A stretch of 64,000 bases of DNA from Marinilongibacter aquaticus. GTDB lineage: Bacteria; Bacteroidota; Bacteroidia; Cytophagales; Spirosomataceae. Positions 25,668 to 37,347 of the stretch are shown here, piece after piece. Within the stretch, counting starts at the first letter, position 1, and each line of letters opens with the position of its first letter. The notes under the pieces are model-generated. The model did no database searches, had not been told where the DNA came from, and saw only the letters and a program-made list of their open reading frames with translations. The DNA lies in NCBI RefSeq assembly GCF_020149935.1, contig NZ_CP083757.1, forward strand, positions 868,001-932,000, read 5' to 3'. The translations under genes were made by a program, and so were the position numbers.

Positions 25668-26801
25668 ATGAAAACACGTTTCGCTTTGTTCGGTATTGCT
25701 CTGCTTCTCGGCTATTCTACTCAGGCTCAGCAGAAAACCTTGAGAGATTACGGATTGGAAATTGGTGTTTTACCGATTGGCCAATTCAATGCCATTACCG
25801 ATGTACAGGGGCTAAAAGTAGGCCATGTGACTAAAATAGCAGGCGATGACATGCGAACAGGCGTAACAGCCATTATTCCGCATTCGGGCAATATTTTTCA
25901 GGATAAAGTGGCGGCGGCCATATATATAGGCAACGGTTTCGGCAAATTGGCGGGCTATACGCAGGTCAAAGAATTGGGCAATATCGAAACCCCTATTTTG
26001 CTTACCAACACCTTGAATGTACCCAAAGTAGCCGATGCATTGATAGATTACACATTGGCACAAGAAGGCAACGAAAAAGTGAGAAGCCTTAATCCTGTGG
26101 TGGGCGAGACCAATGACGGCGGCCTGAACAATATTCAACAGCGATACGTAGAAAAGGAAGACGTCTTCGCTGCTTTGAAAAACGCCAAAACTGGGCCCCT
26201 AGAAATGGGCAATGTGGGAGCAGGCACAGGCACAGTGTGTTTTGGGTTTAAAGGCGGCATTGGCACGGCTTCGCGTAAAGTGCCCGATTCCTTCGGAGGC
26301 TATACCGTGGGGGTTTTGGTGCAAACTAATTTTGGTGGTGTATTGCAAATTGCCGGTGCTCCCGTGGGAAAAGAACTGAAGAAATTCAAGTTTAGGAATG
26401 AGGTGAAAGAACCGAAAGAAGATGGCTCGTGCATGATTGTGGTAGCCACAGATGCTCCATTGCAAGCCAGAAATTTGGAACGCTTGGCTAAAAGGGCCCT
26501 GCTGGGCTTGGGACGAACTGGCGGTACGGCTTCAAACGGCAGCGGAGATTACGTCATTGCTTTTTCTACACACGAAGCCGTTCGAATGCCTTATCATATG
26601 AATAGCCGCACACAAACTTTTACCGAAGTGCGAAACGATGACATGAGTATTCTTTTCCAAGCGGCGATCGAAGCTACCGAAGAGGCTATCCTCAATTCTC
26701 TTTTTGCAGCCGAAACCTTAAGTGGAAACGGCATTACGGTCAAAGCACTTCCGAAAACGCAGACGCTCGAGATTTTGAGAAAATACAATCTGATCGATTG
26801 A
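25668..26801 (+). CDS. Exported P1-family (DmpA-like) self-processing peptidase
   Basis: An N-terminal-nucleophile aminopeptidase of family S58 (DmpA type), 377 residues, that cuts itself into two chains. The predicted cut is between Gly253 and Ser254 in EDGSCMIVVATDAPL, the position matched by the DmpA self-cleavage site; Ser254 becomes the nucleophile. Other family segments are GLKVGHVT, GVTAIIPH and GETNDGGLNN. The start gives a signal peptide (MKTRFALFGIALLLGYSTQA, cleavage before QQK), so the enzyme is periplasmic or secreted. It reads rightward between the septum-initiator and eno genes and ends in a hairpin shared with eno. Confidence 0.92.
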   Translation: MKTRFALFGIALLLGYSTQAQQKTLRDYGLEIGVLPIGQFNAITDVQGLKVGHVTKIAGDDMRTGVTAIIPHSGNIFQDKVAAAIYIGNGFGKLAGYTQVKELGNIETPILLTNTLNVPKVADALIDYTLAQEGNEKVRSLNPVVGETNDGGLNNIQQRYVEKEDVFAALKNAKTGPLEMGNVGAGTGTVCFGFKGGIGTASRKVPDSFGGYTVGVLVQTNFGGVLQIAGAPVGKELKKFKFRNEVKEPKEDGSCMIVVATDAPLQARNLERLAKRALLGLGRTGGTASNGSGDYVIAFSTHEAVRMPYHMNSRTQTFTEVRNDDMSILFQAAIEATEEAILNSLFAAETLSGNGITVKALPKTQTLEILRKYNLID

Positions 26802-26807
26802 CAAAAA

Positions 26808-26836
26808 AAACTCCACCTTTTTGGGGTGGAGTTTCT
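26808..26836. terminator. Bidirectional terminator between the P1 peptidase gene and eno
   Basis: A 10-bp stem AAACTCCACC with GGTGGAGTTT and a 7-nt loop; the left flank is a run of A (a T-tract for the minus strand) and the right flank is TCTCTAT. It lies between two convergent genes and probably serves both. Confidence 0.85.
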
Positions 26837-26875
26837 CTATATCAAAAAATTAATCGCGTATTTACTCGATACCGA

Positions 26876-28189
<1,314 letters not shown>

Positions 28190-28190
28190 T

Positions 28191-28220
28191 CAAATTTACT
28201 ATTTTGGCAGTGATTCTGCC
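28191..28220 (-). promoter_or_regulatory. eno promoter -7 box with adjacent palindrome
   Basis: On the minus strand TAAATTTG (28198-28191) matches TAnnTTTG. Seven bases upstream of it is a 15-bp palindrome, GGCAG-N5-CTGCC (28206-28220), which would sit between the -33 and -7 elements. No clear -33 TTG is visible. The palindrome is a plausible operator but could be chance. Confidence 0.45.
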
Positions 28221-28310
28221 TTAAACGGCACAAAGTAAATAAAATATTTATATATGCATTCGGATATTTAGGTAATGCTTTGGTAAATAATTGAATTCTA
28301 AGCTGTATTT

Positions 28311-29018
28311 ATGCCCTTTTCGAATTTCCTCTTTTTGCTCTTTTTTTTCGCCGCTCCAGCGGCTCTTTCGCAACACGTGAACGCTCTGGAACCCGACGCA
28401 TTCCAAAGGGCCATGCGAAGCCTCGATTCTCCACAATTGATCGACCTCCGAAGTCTGCAAGAATTCGACCGTGGCCACATTCGAAAAGCCATTTGCCTAC
28501 CTTATTTAGACGACAATTTTAAAGAAAACGTGCTCCAGAGCTTTAGCACACACGAGCCACTCTTTCTCTATTGTTTCACAGGCGAAATGAGTCGAAACGC
28601 CAGCATATTCTTGCAAGATTTGGGTTTCGAATACATCATTTATCTTGACGGGGGTTTTTCGCAATGGACAAGCACCAGCAAGCCCTATGTATCGTCTTCC
28701 GTTTCTGCGGCACCAATTGCCGCTTTCAGTATGGAAAACTTGTGGTCTTTCGTCGCCAAAAACAGCCGCGTATTGTTATTTATCGACAAGCCCAATTGCC
28801 CCACCTGTACGGCATTAGAGCATGTACTGCGGGCCAATACGGGCAGAACAAACTACACTCGCCTCTTGAAAGTCGATGGTGAAAAGGATTTGGAAATTTC
28901 GGAACATTTCAAGCCCACCGCTTGGCCTACGATGGTTTTATTCGAAAACGGGAAACAGGTTTGGCGAAATTCGGGTGATATCGAAACCGCACGCTTGCTG
29001 AAAATTTTATATCCTTAA
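28311..29018 (+). CDS. Exported rhodanese-thioredoxin fusion protein
   Basis: A 235-residue secreted protein made of two redox/sulfur modules. A signal peptide (MPFSNFLFLLFFFAAPAALS) precedes a rhodanese-like domain (about 28-130) with LIDLRSLQEFDRGHI and the active-site cysteine in YCFTGEMSR. A thioredoxin-like domain follows (about 140-235) with DKPNCPTCTAL, giving the CPTC redox pair, and the cis-proline AWPT. The arrangement suggests sulfur transfer or disulfide reduction in the periplasm; the partner is unknown. The gene is divergent from eno and stands alone before ruvA. Confidence 0.85.
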   Translation: MPFSNFLFLLFFFAAPAALSQHVNALEPDAFQRAMRSLDSPQLIDLRSLQEFDRGHIRKAICLPYLDDNFKENVLQSFSTHEPLFLYCFTGEMSRNASIFLQDLGFEYIIYLDGGFSQWTSTSKPYVSSSVSAAPIAAFSMENLWSFVAKNSRVLLFIDKPNCPTCTALEHVLRANTGRTNYTRLLKVDGEKDLEISEHFKPTAWPTMVLFENGKQVWRNSGDIETARLLKILYP

Positions 29019-29096
29019 AATAGAGCAATTTGAGGCCAAATTTCCCCGCTAAATTCAACTCAATCAAAAAGCCTGAAAGCAATACCCAATATTTTT

Positions 29097-29104
29097 TATC
29101 TTTG
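29097..29104 (+). promoter_or_regulatory. Candidate -7 box of ruvA
   Basis: TATCTTTG, an exact TAnnTTTG match, 23 bp before the ruvA ATG. The -33 element is poor (no TTG within the expected 19-23 bp). Confidence 0.55.
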
Positions 29105-29127
29105 CCACTTATCCAATTTTAAGCTAC

Positions 29128-29721
29128 ATGATCGCATTTCTGAACGGAAGATTAGTGCAAAAAGAACCCACCTATTTATTGATAGACGTGGCGGGCGTGG
29201 GCTATGAAGTAAAAATCTCTTTGCAGACCTTCGAGCAGGTACAGGCCGTCAACGAAAATCTACGCATCCACACCGTATTGATTATCCGCGAAGATGCCCA
29301 TACCTTATACGGTTTCAGTAGCTTAAAAGAAAAACAGATTTTCGAGCAGCTCATTTCCGTTTCGGGAATTGGACCAAATACCGCCTTGATTATGCTTTCG
29401 TCGCTTTCGTCGAATGAAATCGTACAGGCCATTGTACACGATGACGTGAACACCATAAAAAGCGTAAAGGGTATTGGACTAAAAACGGCTCAAAGAGCAA
29501 TTATCGAGCTGAAAGATAAACTGACAAAACATTTGGAGGGGTCGGACGCCCTTCCACAAGCCGGCTTGCCGCAAAGTTCCAGTCTGCGATCGGAAGCTCT
29601 GGCCGCACTCACCACGCTTGGCCTGCCCAAAGCTTCGGCAGAGAAATCGATCGATTTGATCATCAAAAGATCAGGACCCGACCTGAGTTTGGAAGAACTC
29701 ATTAAACTTGCCCTTAAATAA
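29128..29721 (+). CDS. ruvA: Holliday junction branch migration subunit RuvA
   Basis: Binds four-way DNA junctions and loads RuvB. The 197-residue protein has the three usual regions: an OB-fold opening (MIAFLNGRLVQKEPTYLLIDVAGVG, residues 1-25), two helix-hairpin-helix motifs (ISVSGIGPNTALIML and IKSVKGIGLKTAQRAI) and a C-terminal domain that contacts RuvB (ALTTLGLPKASAEKSID). ruvB is not in the window. It precedes sprA by about 76 bp, a neighbourhood common in Bacteroidota. Confidence 0.98.
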   Translation: MIAFLNGRLVQKEPTYLLIDVAGVGYEVKISLQTFEQVQAVNENLRIHTVLIIREDAHTLYGFSSLKEKQIFEQLISVSGIGPNTALIMLSSLSSNEIVQAIVHDDVNTIKSVKGIGLKTAQRAIIELKDKLTKHLEGSDALPQAGLPQSSSLRSEALAALTTLGLPKASAEKSIDLIIKRSGPDLSLEELIKLALK

Positions 29722-29797
29722 TTTTTAGGAAATGCTTAATAATGGCGAGATTTCGGTCGTTTAAATGCAAATTAAGCAGCACACAGGAAAACACTGT

Positions 29798-32700
29798 ATG
29801 TTACAAAACTACGTAAGTAAAATAAAGTTTCTACTTCCTTTGATCAGCCTGACTCTTTTCTATCAAGGAGCCAGTGGCCAACAGGTGAACAGAAGTATTA
29901 CGCCAATCGATACAACTATTGAGAAATCGGGAAGCCGACCGAGTTACCGTTGGCGTGATTCCTACCTCAACCGCTTTTCTTATGATCTTCCGCGTTCTCC
30001 CCTCTTCCTGAACCAATTCGACAGCCTAAAAACACATATTTATTATCAGCCCAGCAAAGACCTCGTCGATGTCGACGAGAAATTGAGTGAAGACATTGAC
30101 GTAAAAATTCCGCAATCGATGAGCTTCAACGAATACGCCAGTATTCAAAATGCCATGGTGCGGCACAGCATCCTTCGCGATTACGAACGCATGCAGGACG
30201 GAAACAGCAACACAAGCGGCCGGGGCATTTCACCTCTTTTGAAAAAAGTGCCTTTTGTGGATAAGCTCTTCGGTGGCAAAGTACCCGAGTTTCACCCAAC
30301 GGGCTTTGTGGCCATCGACCTTCGTGTGGGTTCGCAATTCAACAACAATCCGCAATTGCCTGTTTATCAACGCAGAAGACCGGTATTCGACTTCGATCAA
30401 CAGATTTCGATCAACTTCAACAACAACGCCAACCAAGGCAGCCAAGCGGGCGGTTTTCAGAACGGTTCGAACCCGGGATTGGGCAATGGGACGAACTCCA
30501 GCAGCGGATTGGGCAATTTGAAACAATTGGCCCAAGGTGGCGGACTGCTTGGTGGAAACCGAAGTGGTGCCAGCGATCCGCTACGTGAAAAGATGGGTAT
30601 TTTGGGCAATTTCGATACCAAGTCGGCCTTTAACTTTGAAAACCAATTCAAGCTCAATTTCAAATCGGATCCCGAAGACATTCTTCAATCACTCGAACTC
30701 GGAAATGTGAATTTCCCGCTGAAAAGTCAACTCATCCCGGGTGTTGAAAACCTATTTGGGGTAAAGGCAGGCTTGCGATTTGGCAAATTGAATATCAGCA
30801 CGGTAGTGGCTCAGCAAAGGTCGAGAACCGAATCCATATACATCAATGGCGGGGCTCAAAACCGTCCTTTTGAAATACGCTCAGACGAATACGATGAAAA
30901 CAGGCATTTCTTCCTTTCGCATTTCTTCCGCGACAATTACGAGAAAAGCCTGAAAAACCTCCCCATGGTTACTTCCGAAGTGCTCATCACCCGTGTGGAA
31001 GTGTATGTAACCAACCGCACAAACACCGTGAACAGCATGCGGAATTTGGTGGGCCTTGCCGATCTCGGCGAAGTAGAACCTTACAATACGCAGGCGGTGG
31101 CCTACAACAACGGGAAAGACAAAGTGGCCTCGAATGAGGTGAACAGCCTAAACGAGAAGTTGATTACACAGCAGAATGCCAGTTTTCGGGATGTGCAAAA
31201 TACGAGTTCATCCTTGGAAGGCCTTCAACTGCAAAAAGGTGTGGATTTCGAATTGCTTCGCGGAGCCAAAAAGTTGACAGGAAATGAATTTGACTTCAAT
31301 CCACAATTGGGCTACATTTCTTTGCTTACGCCCTTAAGAAACGACGAAATACTGGCCGTTGCCTACGAATACACCTACCGTGGAAAACATTATAAAGTGG
31401 GTGAATTGACCGAAGACTACGCCATCCGCCAGGAAGATGAAGTGCTTGTGTTGAAATTGCTGAAATCTTCTTCCATCCGGAATCACCTCTCGCATCCGAT
31501 GTGGGACTTGATGATGAAAAACGTGTATTCGCTGGGCCAAAGCCAAATCAGCCGTGAAGGTTTCCAACTTCGCGTGCTTTATAAAGACGATAAAACAGGT
31601 ATTGACAACCCGAATCTGCAAGAAGGTAAAAACCTCAAAAATGTGCCTTTGGTACAAGTTTTGGGCCTCGACAAATTGAATTTCAACAATGACCCCTTCC
31701 CCGATGGCAACTTTGATTATGTGCAAGGTGTAACCATCAACGAAGACAAGGGTGTGGTGATCTTTCCGAAGCTTGAACCCTTCGGTTCTTTCTTGAAAAC
31801 ACAATTTGATGCATCGACAGAAAGCACTTTAATCGACAAATACGTATACGACGAACTTTACAGCCGCACTCAAACCGATGCCAAGCAGATCAACACCAAG
31901 AACAAGTTCTTTTTGAGTGGCGTAGTGCAGAACAACAGTTCGGATATCCCCTTGCCACTCGGTGCTTCTGGAGCCTCGGTACGTGTCTATTCGGGTGGCG
32001 TAGAATTGAGTTCGGGAACAGACTTTATCGTGGATGAGCAATTGGGGCGTGTGCGAATTGTGAATCCCAGTATTTTGGCGTCTTCTCGCCCCATTCGTAT
32101 AGATTACGAAAGACCCGACCTTTTCCAATCGCAAATTAGAAGGCTGTTTGGTCTTCGCATGGATTACACAGTCAACCGCCACCTGCGTTTGGGAGCCACA
32201 TTGATGGACCTCAAAGAAAACACCCCGGGCTTTATTACCCGTACATCCATTGGCAACGAGCCCGTGAACAATATGCTGTGGGGGCTTGACCTCAGCTACA
32301 AACAAGAAGGAAACGGTTTTACACGTCTTTTGGACAAGTTGCCACTGATCCAAACCAAAGAGCCTTCGGCCATTATCCTCGACGCCGAATTCGCACAATT
32401 GAGACCGGGAGTAAACACCAAGAAAACCAATGGCAATTCGATGATCGACGATTTTGAATCAGCTCGAAACATCAACGACCTGACTCGCCAACCCAACCGT
32501 TGGAGATTGGGCTCTACACCCGAGAAGTTTAGGATCGATTCGGCCGGAGTTTACGGGTACAATTACCGAAGAGCCAAACTTTCAATCTACACGATCGATC
32601 AATCTACTTTCATCACAAATGGTTTTGGTGGTGGATTGGTACCGCCAGAGCTTACGCAAGCGGCCAGCGAAAACCTTTACGAAAGAGGCTTTATCATTCA

Positions 32701-35700
32701 AGATATTTTCCCCGGGCGATCCAAACCCGTTCTGGGTCAAAACCTCCCGACAAACATCCTCGACTTATCGTATTTACCAGAAGAAAGGGGCATGTACAAT
32801 TACAACCCTGACCTGACGAGCGAAGGATACCTGAAAAATCCCGAAGACAATTTCGGTGCAGTCATGCACGGGCTCACCTTCGACGCCGATTTTGACAATG
32901 CCAATGTCGAATACCTTGAATTCTGGATGCTCGATCCTTTTAAGGATGTCGTTCGCGACGGAAGAAAACCCGATGGCACAAGAAATACGGATGGCGGCGA
33001 TTTGGTTTTTCAGTTGGGCGATATTTCAGAAGATGTCATTCCAGACAGCTACAACAACTTTGAAAGCGGTCTACCCACTGCCGATCAAAACACCAACGTA
33101 CAGATTACCCCTTGGGGAAAAGCACCCAAATCGCAGTATATCACGGATGCCTTTTCCACAGATGCCGACAGCCGTGCCAAACAAGATGTGGGTTTGGATG
33201 GTTTGAGCAATGAAGATGAACGCAATACCCAACACATTAAAGACTATTTGACCGCCCTTAAAACAAAATTGAACCCAGATGTCTACGCCGATTTTGAAGC
33301 CGATCCATCGGGCGATGACTTCAAATACTTTTTGGACGACAGCTTTAATTCGGGACAATTCATTGTAGAGCGTTTTAAGAATTATTTGGGGATGGAAGGC
33401 AATTCACCCAACATCAACAAAAACGATCAGATCACACAGGCCTATGCGGTTACAGCCGATAAGGAAGACATAAACCAAGACAACACCATAAACGATATTG
33501 AAAGCTACCACGAATACCGCGTACCTCTGAAAGACGGGAAATTGCAAGTGGGGGAAGGTTTTATTGTCGATAAAGTATCGAGCGACAATGCCGATTGGTA
33601 TCTTTTCCGCATTCCATTGCGTACAGGTGCTTCGCAATCGGTGGGCGGAATCGAAGGTTTTAAATCCATCCGTTTTATGCGAATGGTCATGGAAGAATGG
33701 AAGCAGCCCGTGGTACTCCGTTTTGCGGCCCTTCAATTAATTGCCAATTCTTATCGCGTATACGCTCAAGATCTGAATGATCACGGCTACGCCGAAACCA
33801 AAGAAAAATACGACGCCCAGTTCAGCATGACCACAGTTTCGGTGGAAGAAAACGGGTGTTCGCAAGATGGCGATTGCAATGTCAAAGCCGGGCAAACACC
33901 TTATGTAGTGCCTCCGGGTTTTGTACGTGATCGTGATTTTTCGCAAAACATTGGCGTAAACAGACTTTTCAATGAGCAATCGATTAGCCTGAATGTCGGC
34001 AGTTTGAAAGACGGCGATGGCCGTGCGGTTTTCAAAAACACACAGTTGGATCTGAACATGTACAAACGCATTCAGATGTTTGTGCACATGCACAACGACC
34101 AAAACCTCGACGGCATGGCAGGAGCCTTTTTGCGTATCGGTACCGATGTAAAAAACAATTATTACGAAGTGGCCATCGACAATTTGAAAGCCACTCCGAA
34201 CGGTGTACAGTCGCCCGAATTGATTTGGCCTGGAGAAAACGAAATCGATATTCCTCTTGATGAATTTCGAAACCTGAAAACGGAAAGGAACCTGCAAATT
34301 GGCACTGACACTTCGGCCATTGAAAAACCTTATTCGAAAACCATTCAAGTGACTGGCGAATCCGGCTCTGGCGTATCGATGACCCGCACATACCGCATAA
34401 CGGTTGTGGGGAACCCGGATCTCAGCAATATTTTGATGATCATGAATGGCGTAACAAATCCTGAAGGCGGCTACACTTCCAATGCCAAATTTACCGTCTG
34501 GATGGACGAATTACGAACCAATGGATATAACACCGAGGCCGGAGAAGCGGGACTTTTGGCCGCCGATATTAAACTGGCCGATATCGGTACAGTGTCTATT
34601 TCGGGCAATTTCAGCACCTTTGGCTTTGGCGGAGTGCAAAACCGAATCAGCAACCGCTTGCAAAGTCGTTCGCAGGGTTTCGGCATCAGCAGCTCTTTGG
34701 AGATGGACAAATTTTTCCCCGAGGCTTGGGGTTTGAGCATTCCCTTGTTCATCAATTACGATCAGCAAGAAGTCATCCCGCATTACAATCCGCTGAACCC
34801 GGACATCGTTTTGGAAGACGCTTTGAGTCGTTTCGACACACAAGCCGAACGCAATGCGTTCCGCAGCAAGGTAATCGACCGAAACGTAAACAAAGGCTTT
34901 AATTTGGCCAATGTGCGGAAAATAAAGACCGACCCTACCGCGAAATCTCATTTCTACGATATTGAAAACTTCTCGTTCTCTTATGCCCAAAGTAAAGTGA
35001 CACGAAGCAATATCCTGATCCAACAATACCTTTCGGAGCATAAAGCGGGTGGCTTGACTTACCAGTTCCAACCGAAGGCCGTGAATTGGGAACCTTTCAA
35101 AGACAAGAAAGGACTCGAAAACCCGATTTACACGTGGATTCGCGATTTCAACCTTTCGCCTATGCCTAGCTTGATCGCCTTCAAAACCGATTTCGTAAGA
35201 AACTACACCCGCACACAATACAGAAATTCACAACTCGAAACCGATGGAATCGATCCAAACTACATCAAGTACTTCTTGACCAATCGCCTGTACGATGTGC
35301 AATGGAATTTGACCAAATCGGTGAACATCATTTACAGTGCCCAAATGAATTCCATCATTGATGAACCATTTGGCGACAAAAACACCGATGAAAACAAGGA
35401 AGCCATTTGGAAGAATCTGCTTTCTTTCGGCCGGGCCAAGAATTTCAATCAGAACATTCAACTTACGTATCAATTGCCACTCGATAAATTCTTCATCCTC
35501 GACTGGATGCAGGCAGATACCCGTTTGGACATCGACTACAACTACCGAGCAAACAGTTACGATTGGGTGAATAAAAAAGGCATTGAAGATGAGTTTGGAC
35601 AAGAATTTGGAAACTTTATCGACAACAACCGAGAAATTGCCATTCAGGGGCGAATCGACTTGGTGAAACTGTACAACAAGTTCAAATATTTGAAATTTGC

Positions 35701-37219
35701 CAACTCACCGAATCAACAGCGAGAACGCTTTACCCGTTCTTTGGGAGCAGAAGAAGATATTTTGATGCCGAGTTCGAGCGTGATGAAAACCTTCACACGC
35801 CTTTTGATGACCGTGCGGGGAATCAATTTCAACTATTCGATTGTCGAATCGACTCTCCTGCCCGGCTTCATGCCTTCGCCAAATATGATCGGTTTGGCCA
35901 AAAAAACAGATCAATTTGCACCCGGTTTGCCATTTGTGCTCGGCTCACAACGTCGAGACTTCGACAAGTATGCGGCCGAAAAAGGTTGGCTGTCGAAAAG
36001 TACCGTAAGAAACGATCCGTTTACTCAAACGCGGCAAAAGAAATTTGGATTCAGCACAAACCTCGAACCTTTCGCGGGTTTCCGTATGCAGATCAACGGC
36101 GACTATTCTCGTGGCGATTCGTATCAGGAAATCTATAGACCCGACAGCCCGGGAGGCAGCAATTTCCAAGCCAACAACCCTTACCGTACGGGTACCTTTA
36201 GCATGACTTTCTGGTCTTTCAAAACCTCTTTTGCCAAGATGCAGAAAGACTCAATCAGCTCGTATAGCTATCAGATTTTCGACAATATGGTGGCCAATCG
36301 CGAAAGAGTGCGTGACAAACTGAACAACATCGTCGGTGGTGAAGGCGGCCAATACGACATCAATTCACAAGATGTGCTTATTCCGGCATTTTTTGCGGCC
36401 TACAGCGGCACGACAGTCGACAAACTTTATGCGAAAGCCGCCAAAAAAGGACAACAGACTTTCAACCCATTCCTGGGCTTTCCACTGCCCAACTGGCGAA
36501 TCGACTACACTGGATTGGAGAAACTGCCGGGTTTGAACAAAGTCTTCAGCTCGATTACCCTTAGCCACAATTACAAGTCGACCTACAGCGTGGGCAACTT
36601 CACGAGTTCGCTGAGCTACGGAGCACAAATGGTGAATTTGATGATCAATGATTATCCTTTGGGCACATTGCCAAACCCCATGGTTTTCGACGAAACCGGC
36701 ACCAATTATTTCATGCCCGTTTTCATCATGAGCACCATTACCATGGAAGAGCAGATGTCGCCTTTGATTGGAGTTAATTTCACGACAAAGAGCAATTTTA
36801 GTGGGCGATTGGAATTCAACAAAGAACGCCGGGCATCGTTGAATCTTTCGAATGCCCAGGTGGCCGAGTACAATTCGAAAAGCTTTATCTTCGGAATAGG
36901 CCTGAAGAAAAACGACGTAAAACTGCCCTTCAAAGGAAGAGACGGAAAGAAAATGGTGTTGACCAACGACCTGAATTTCCGATTCGACGTGACACTACGC
37001 GACGACACCATGATCCAAAGACGATTGGACGGCGACGCCGTGCCGATCCAAGGAAATTACAATCTGCAGGTAAAACCGCAAATCCAGTATCAGTTCAACA
37101 AACGCCTGAACATGGGTTTCTATATCGAGCATTTTGTAAATACGCCGTTCACTTCCATTTCGTACCAAACCATCCGTACAGTCGGTGGAATCAATGCGAA
37201 ATTCAATTTGGCAGATTAA
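29798..37219 (+). CDS. sprA: Type IX secretion outer-membrane translocon protein SprA
   Basis: SprA forms the very large outer-membrane barrel through which type IX secretion system cargo leaves the cell, and gliding bacteria need it for motility adhesins. About 2,473 residues with the start at the ATG at 29798, giving a signal peptide (MLQNYVSKIKFLLPLISLTL, cleavage near ASGQQ); the ATG at 29765 would only add 11 polar residues. Repeated barrel-like strands run to the end (GGINAKFNLAD). Typical SprA segments include the two SprA_N-type regions, VDKLFGGKVPEFHPTG and the aromatic-rich C-terminal half. The order ruvA - sprA - gcvH is the usual Bacteroidota arrangement. A plug protein for this pore is encoded at 47251-48534. 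No other T9SS core gene (porV, gldK-N) is present. Confidence 0.96.
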   Translation: MLQNYVSKIKFLLPLISLTLFYQGASGQQVNRSITPIDTTIEKSGSRPSYRWRDSYLNRFSYDLPRSPLFLNQFDSLKTHIYYQPSKDLVDVDEKLSEDIDVKIPQSMSFNEYASIQNAMVRHSILRDYERMQDGNSNTSGRGISPLLKKVPFVDKLFGGKVPEFHPTGFVAIDLRVGSQFNNNPQLPVYQRRRPVFDFDQQISINFNNNANQGSQAGGFQNGSNPGLGNGTNSSSGLGNLKQLAQGGGLLGGNRSGASDPLREKMGILGNFDTKSAFNFENQFKLNFKSDPEDILQSLELGNVNFPLKSQLIPGVENLFGVKAGLRFGKLNISTVVAQQRSRTESIYINGGAQNRPFEIRSDEYDENRHFFLSHFFRDNYEKSLKNLPMVTSEVLITRVEVYVTNRTNTVNSMRNLVGLADLGEVEPYNTQAVAYNNGKDKVASNEVNSLNEKLITQQNASFRDVQNTSSSLEGLQLQKGVDFELLRGAKKLTGNEFDFNPQLGYISLLTPLRNDEILAVAYEYTYRGKHYKVGELTEDYAIRQEDEVLVLKLLKSSSIRNHLSHPMWDLMMKNVYSLGQSQISREGFQLRVLYKDDKTGIDNPNLQEGKNLKNVPLVQVLGLDKLNFNNDPFPDGNFDYVQGVTINEDKGVVIFPKLEPFGSFLKTQFDASTESTLIDKYVYDELYSRTQTDAKQINTKNKFFLSGVVQNNSSDIPLPLGASGASVRVYSGGVELSSGTDFIVDEQLGRVRIVNPSILASSRPIRIDYERPDLFQSQIRRLFGLRMDYTVNRHLRLGATLMDLKENTPGFITRTSIGNEPVNNMLWGLDLSYKQEGNGFTRLLDKLPLIQTKEPSAIILDAEFAQLRPGVNTKKTNGNSMIDDFESARNINDLTRQPNRWRLGSTPEKFRIDSAGVYGYNYRRAKLSIYTIDQSTFITNGFGGGLVPPELTQAASENLYERGFIIQDIFPGRSKPVLGQNLPTNILDLSYLPEERGMYNYNPDLTSEGYLKNPEDNFGAVMHGLTFDADFDNANVEYLEFWMLDPFKDVVRDGRKPDGTRNTDGGDLVFQLGDISEDVIPDSYNNFESGLPTADQNTNVQITPWGKAPKSQYITDAFSTDADSRAKQDVGLDGLSNEDERNTQHIKDYLTALKTKLNPDVYADFEADPSGDDFKYFLDDSFNSGQFIVERFKNYLGMEGNSPNINKNDQITQAYAVTADKEDINQDNTINDIESYHEYRVPLKDGKLQVGEGFIVDKVSSDNADWYLFRIPLRTGASQSVGGIEGFKSIRFMRMVMEEWKQPVVLRFAALQLIANSYRVYAQDLNDHGYAETKEKYDAQFSMTTVSVEENGCSQDGDCNVKAGQTPYVVPPGFVRDRDFSQNIGVNRLFNEQSISLNVGSLKDGDGRAVFKNTQLDLNMYKRIQMFVHMHNDQNLDGMAGAFLRIGTDVKNNYYEVAIDNLKATPNGVQSPELIWPGENEIDIPLDEFRNLKTERNLQIGTDTSAIEKPYSKTIQVTGESGSGVSMTRTYRITVVGNPDLSNILMIMNGVTNPEGGYTSNAKFTVWMDELRTNGYNTEAGEAGLLAADIKLADIGTVSISGNFSTFGFGGVQNRISNRLQSRSQGFGISSSLEMDKFFPEAWGLSIPLFINYDQQEVIPHYNPLNPDIVLEDALSRFDTQAERNAFRSKVIDRNVNKGFNLANVRKIKTDPTAKSHFYDIENFSFSYAQSKVTRSNILIQQYLSEHKAGGLTYQFQPKAVNWEPFKDKKGLENPIYTWIRDFNLSPMPSLIAFKTDFVRNYTRTQYRNSQLETDGIDPNYIKYFLTNRLYDVQWNLTKSVNIIYSAQMNSIIDEPFGDKNTDENKEAIWKNLLSFGRAKNFNQNIQLTYQLPLDKFFILDWMQADTRLDIDYNYRANSYDWVNKKGIEDEFGQEFGNFIDNNREIAIQGRIDLVKLYNKFKYLKFANSPNQQRERFTRSLGAEEDILMPSSSVMKTFTRLLMTVRGINFNYSIVESTLLPGFMPSPNMIGLAKKTDQFAPGLPFVLGSQRRDFDKYAAEKGWLSKSTVRNDPFTQTRQKKFGFSTNLEPFAGFRMQINGDYSRGDSYQEIYRPDSPGGSNFQANNPYRTGTFSMTFWSFKTSFAKMQKDSISSYSYQIFDNMVANRERVRDKLNNIVGGEGGQYDINSQDVLIPAFFAAYSGTTVDKLYAKAAKKGQQTFNPFLGFPLPNWRIDYTGLEKLPGLNKVFSSITLSHNYKSTYSVGNFTSSLSYGAQMVNLMINDYPLGTLPNPMVFDETGTNYFMPVFIMSTITMEEQMSPLIGVNFTTKSNFSGRLEFNKERRASLNLSNAQVAEYNSKSFIFGIGLKKNDVKLPFKGRDGKKMVLTNDLNFRFDVTLRDDTMIQRRLDGDAVPIQGNYNLQVKPQIQYQFNKRLNMGFYIEHFVNTPFTSISYQTIRTVGGINAKFNLAD

Positions 37220-37347
37220 AAATGGTGTAAGGCCGAATTAAAACGGACTTTGACCACTGTGGCAATTCTTTGGCGAGCAAATACAAAAGCTTTGGGAAGA
37301 AACAAGAATTGAATAAATTGCGGCACATTTTAAATCAACAAAAAAAT

